The notes beneath the pieces are model-generated. The model was not told where the DNA came from. It worked only from the letters and a program-made list of their open reading frames with translations, and made no database searches. Source: Treponema sp. (lineage in GTDB: Bacteria; Spirochaetota; Spirochaetia; Treponematales; Treponemataceae). From it: a DNA stretch of 6,467 nucleotides. Position numbers and translations under genes: made by a program. The stretch lies in the NCBI GenBank assembly GCA_017963165.1, contig JAGCTZ010000047.1:1-6467 (forward strand). Reading direction: 5' to 3'. Positions 6,206 to 6,467 of the stretch are shown in pieces (position 1 is the stretch's first letter; every line of letters starts with the position of its first letter).

Positions 6206-6234
6206 ATTATAACATGAGAATTTTTATTTGTGAA
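6206..6234 (-). promoter_or_regulatory. Sigma70-type promoter of the chemotaxis receptor
   Basis: On the minus strand TTCACA (6234-6229, five of six matches to TTGACA) is separated by exactly 17 bases from a perfect TATAAT (6211-6206). A TGT just before the -10 box makes it an extended -10 as well. Initiation near 6199 would give a leader of about 40 bases ending in the GAGGAG ribosome-binding site. This is a housekeeping-type promoter rather than the sigma28 type often seen for motility genes. Confidence 0.8.
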
Positions 6235-6247
6235 GAAATTTTCTATA

Positions 6248-6467
6248 TTATTGCTGATGAGGTTGGTGACGTGAATAGATACAGCCGCAGTAATCCTGGC
6301 GGTATAAGTCGTATTCGGCGCTTAGTTCAAGGCTGCGTTTAAAGCCGTTTTTCTTTTTGAAATCAGATGGAAGCCAGCAAACTTGTTTGTTTTCGTCAGT
6401 TTCTGAAATCTGTGAGCCGATCTCATTGATCAATAAAGCATTTTTATGAGGGCTGACGGTCAGAGTC
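6248..6467 (-). CDS. queH: Epoxyqueuosine reductase QueH, C-terminal part
   Basis: The last 72 residues are visible; the 5' part lies beyond the right window edge, and the frame stays open to the edge, so an internal TTG at 6433 is not the start. Family-typical blocks are TLTVSPHKNALLINEIG, then WLPSDFKKKNGFKRSLELS, and the diagnostic YRQDYCGCIYS close to the end. QueH (DUF208) performs the final step of queuosine synthesis, reducing epoxyqueuosine to queuosine in the tRNA wobble position. It is the cobalamin-independent alternative to QueG, and its cysteines, including the CGC pair here, bind iron or iron-sulfur. It is cytosolic. The stop is at 6248-6250, shortly upstream of the receptor promoter; no clear terminator hairpin separates them. 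Confidence 0.9.
   Translation of the reverse strand, partial: TLTVSPHKNALLINEIGSQISETDENKQVCWLPSDFKKKNGFKRSLELSAEYDLYRQDYCGCIYSRHQPHQQ

Noticed and set aside
6248..6433. Complete 61-residue small protein starting at TTG 6433
   Set aside because: The same frame continues upstream with QueH-typical residues to the window edge, so this is the tail of queH, not a small gene.

Overview
The window looks like chromosome from a host-associated Treponema-type spirochaete (family-level inference, moderate confidence). The basis is the gene set (a UPF0210 'PFL family' protein, a dCache methyl-accepting chemotaxis protein, QueH), moderate-to-low G+C, and intergenic spaces full of small hairpin-bearing repeats. 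No rRNA, tRNA, CRISPR array or transposase was seen.

Layout. 1-240: non-coding, with a perfect 27-bp tandem duplication (21-74), a canonical G-quadruplex motif (82-99), one copy of a two-hairpin repeat called here element I (102-196), and a short palindromic motif (194-214). 241-1602 (-): complete UPF0210/DUF711 gene. 1603-1951: a 349-base divergent intergenic region with one copy of a second hairpin repeat (element II copy A, 1614-1686), degenerate GGAATAG repeats, a second inverted copy of element I (1778-1869), and an A+T-rich promoter region. 1952-3930 (+): a two-gene type II restriction-modification operon. It holds an Eco47II-family endonuclease (predicted GGNCC or related specificity) overlapping by 4 bases a C5-cytosine methyltransferase that carries an N-terminal helix-turn-helix. 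3931-4075: intergenic, with element II copy B (4005-4075). 4076-6157 (-): chemotaxis receptor with a good sigma70-type promoter at 6206-6234. 6248-6467 (-): 3' end of queH, cut by the window edge.

The restriction-modification pair is visibly more A+T-rich than its neighbours and is the likely horizontally acquired part. It has no separate controller gene; the helix-turn-helix on the methyltransferase is the best candidate for control. The other genes (UPF0210, receptor, QueH) appear functionally unrelated to it and to each other.

The most interesting signal is non-coding. Two dispersed repeat families each occur twice, in inverted orientation, and both show paired changes that preserve hairpins. 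Element I copies flank the UPF0210 gene and element II copies flank the restriction-modification operon. They may be mobile REP/MITE-like elements, structured 3'-UTR/terminator modules, or both. A genome-wide search would decide.
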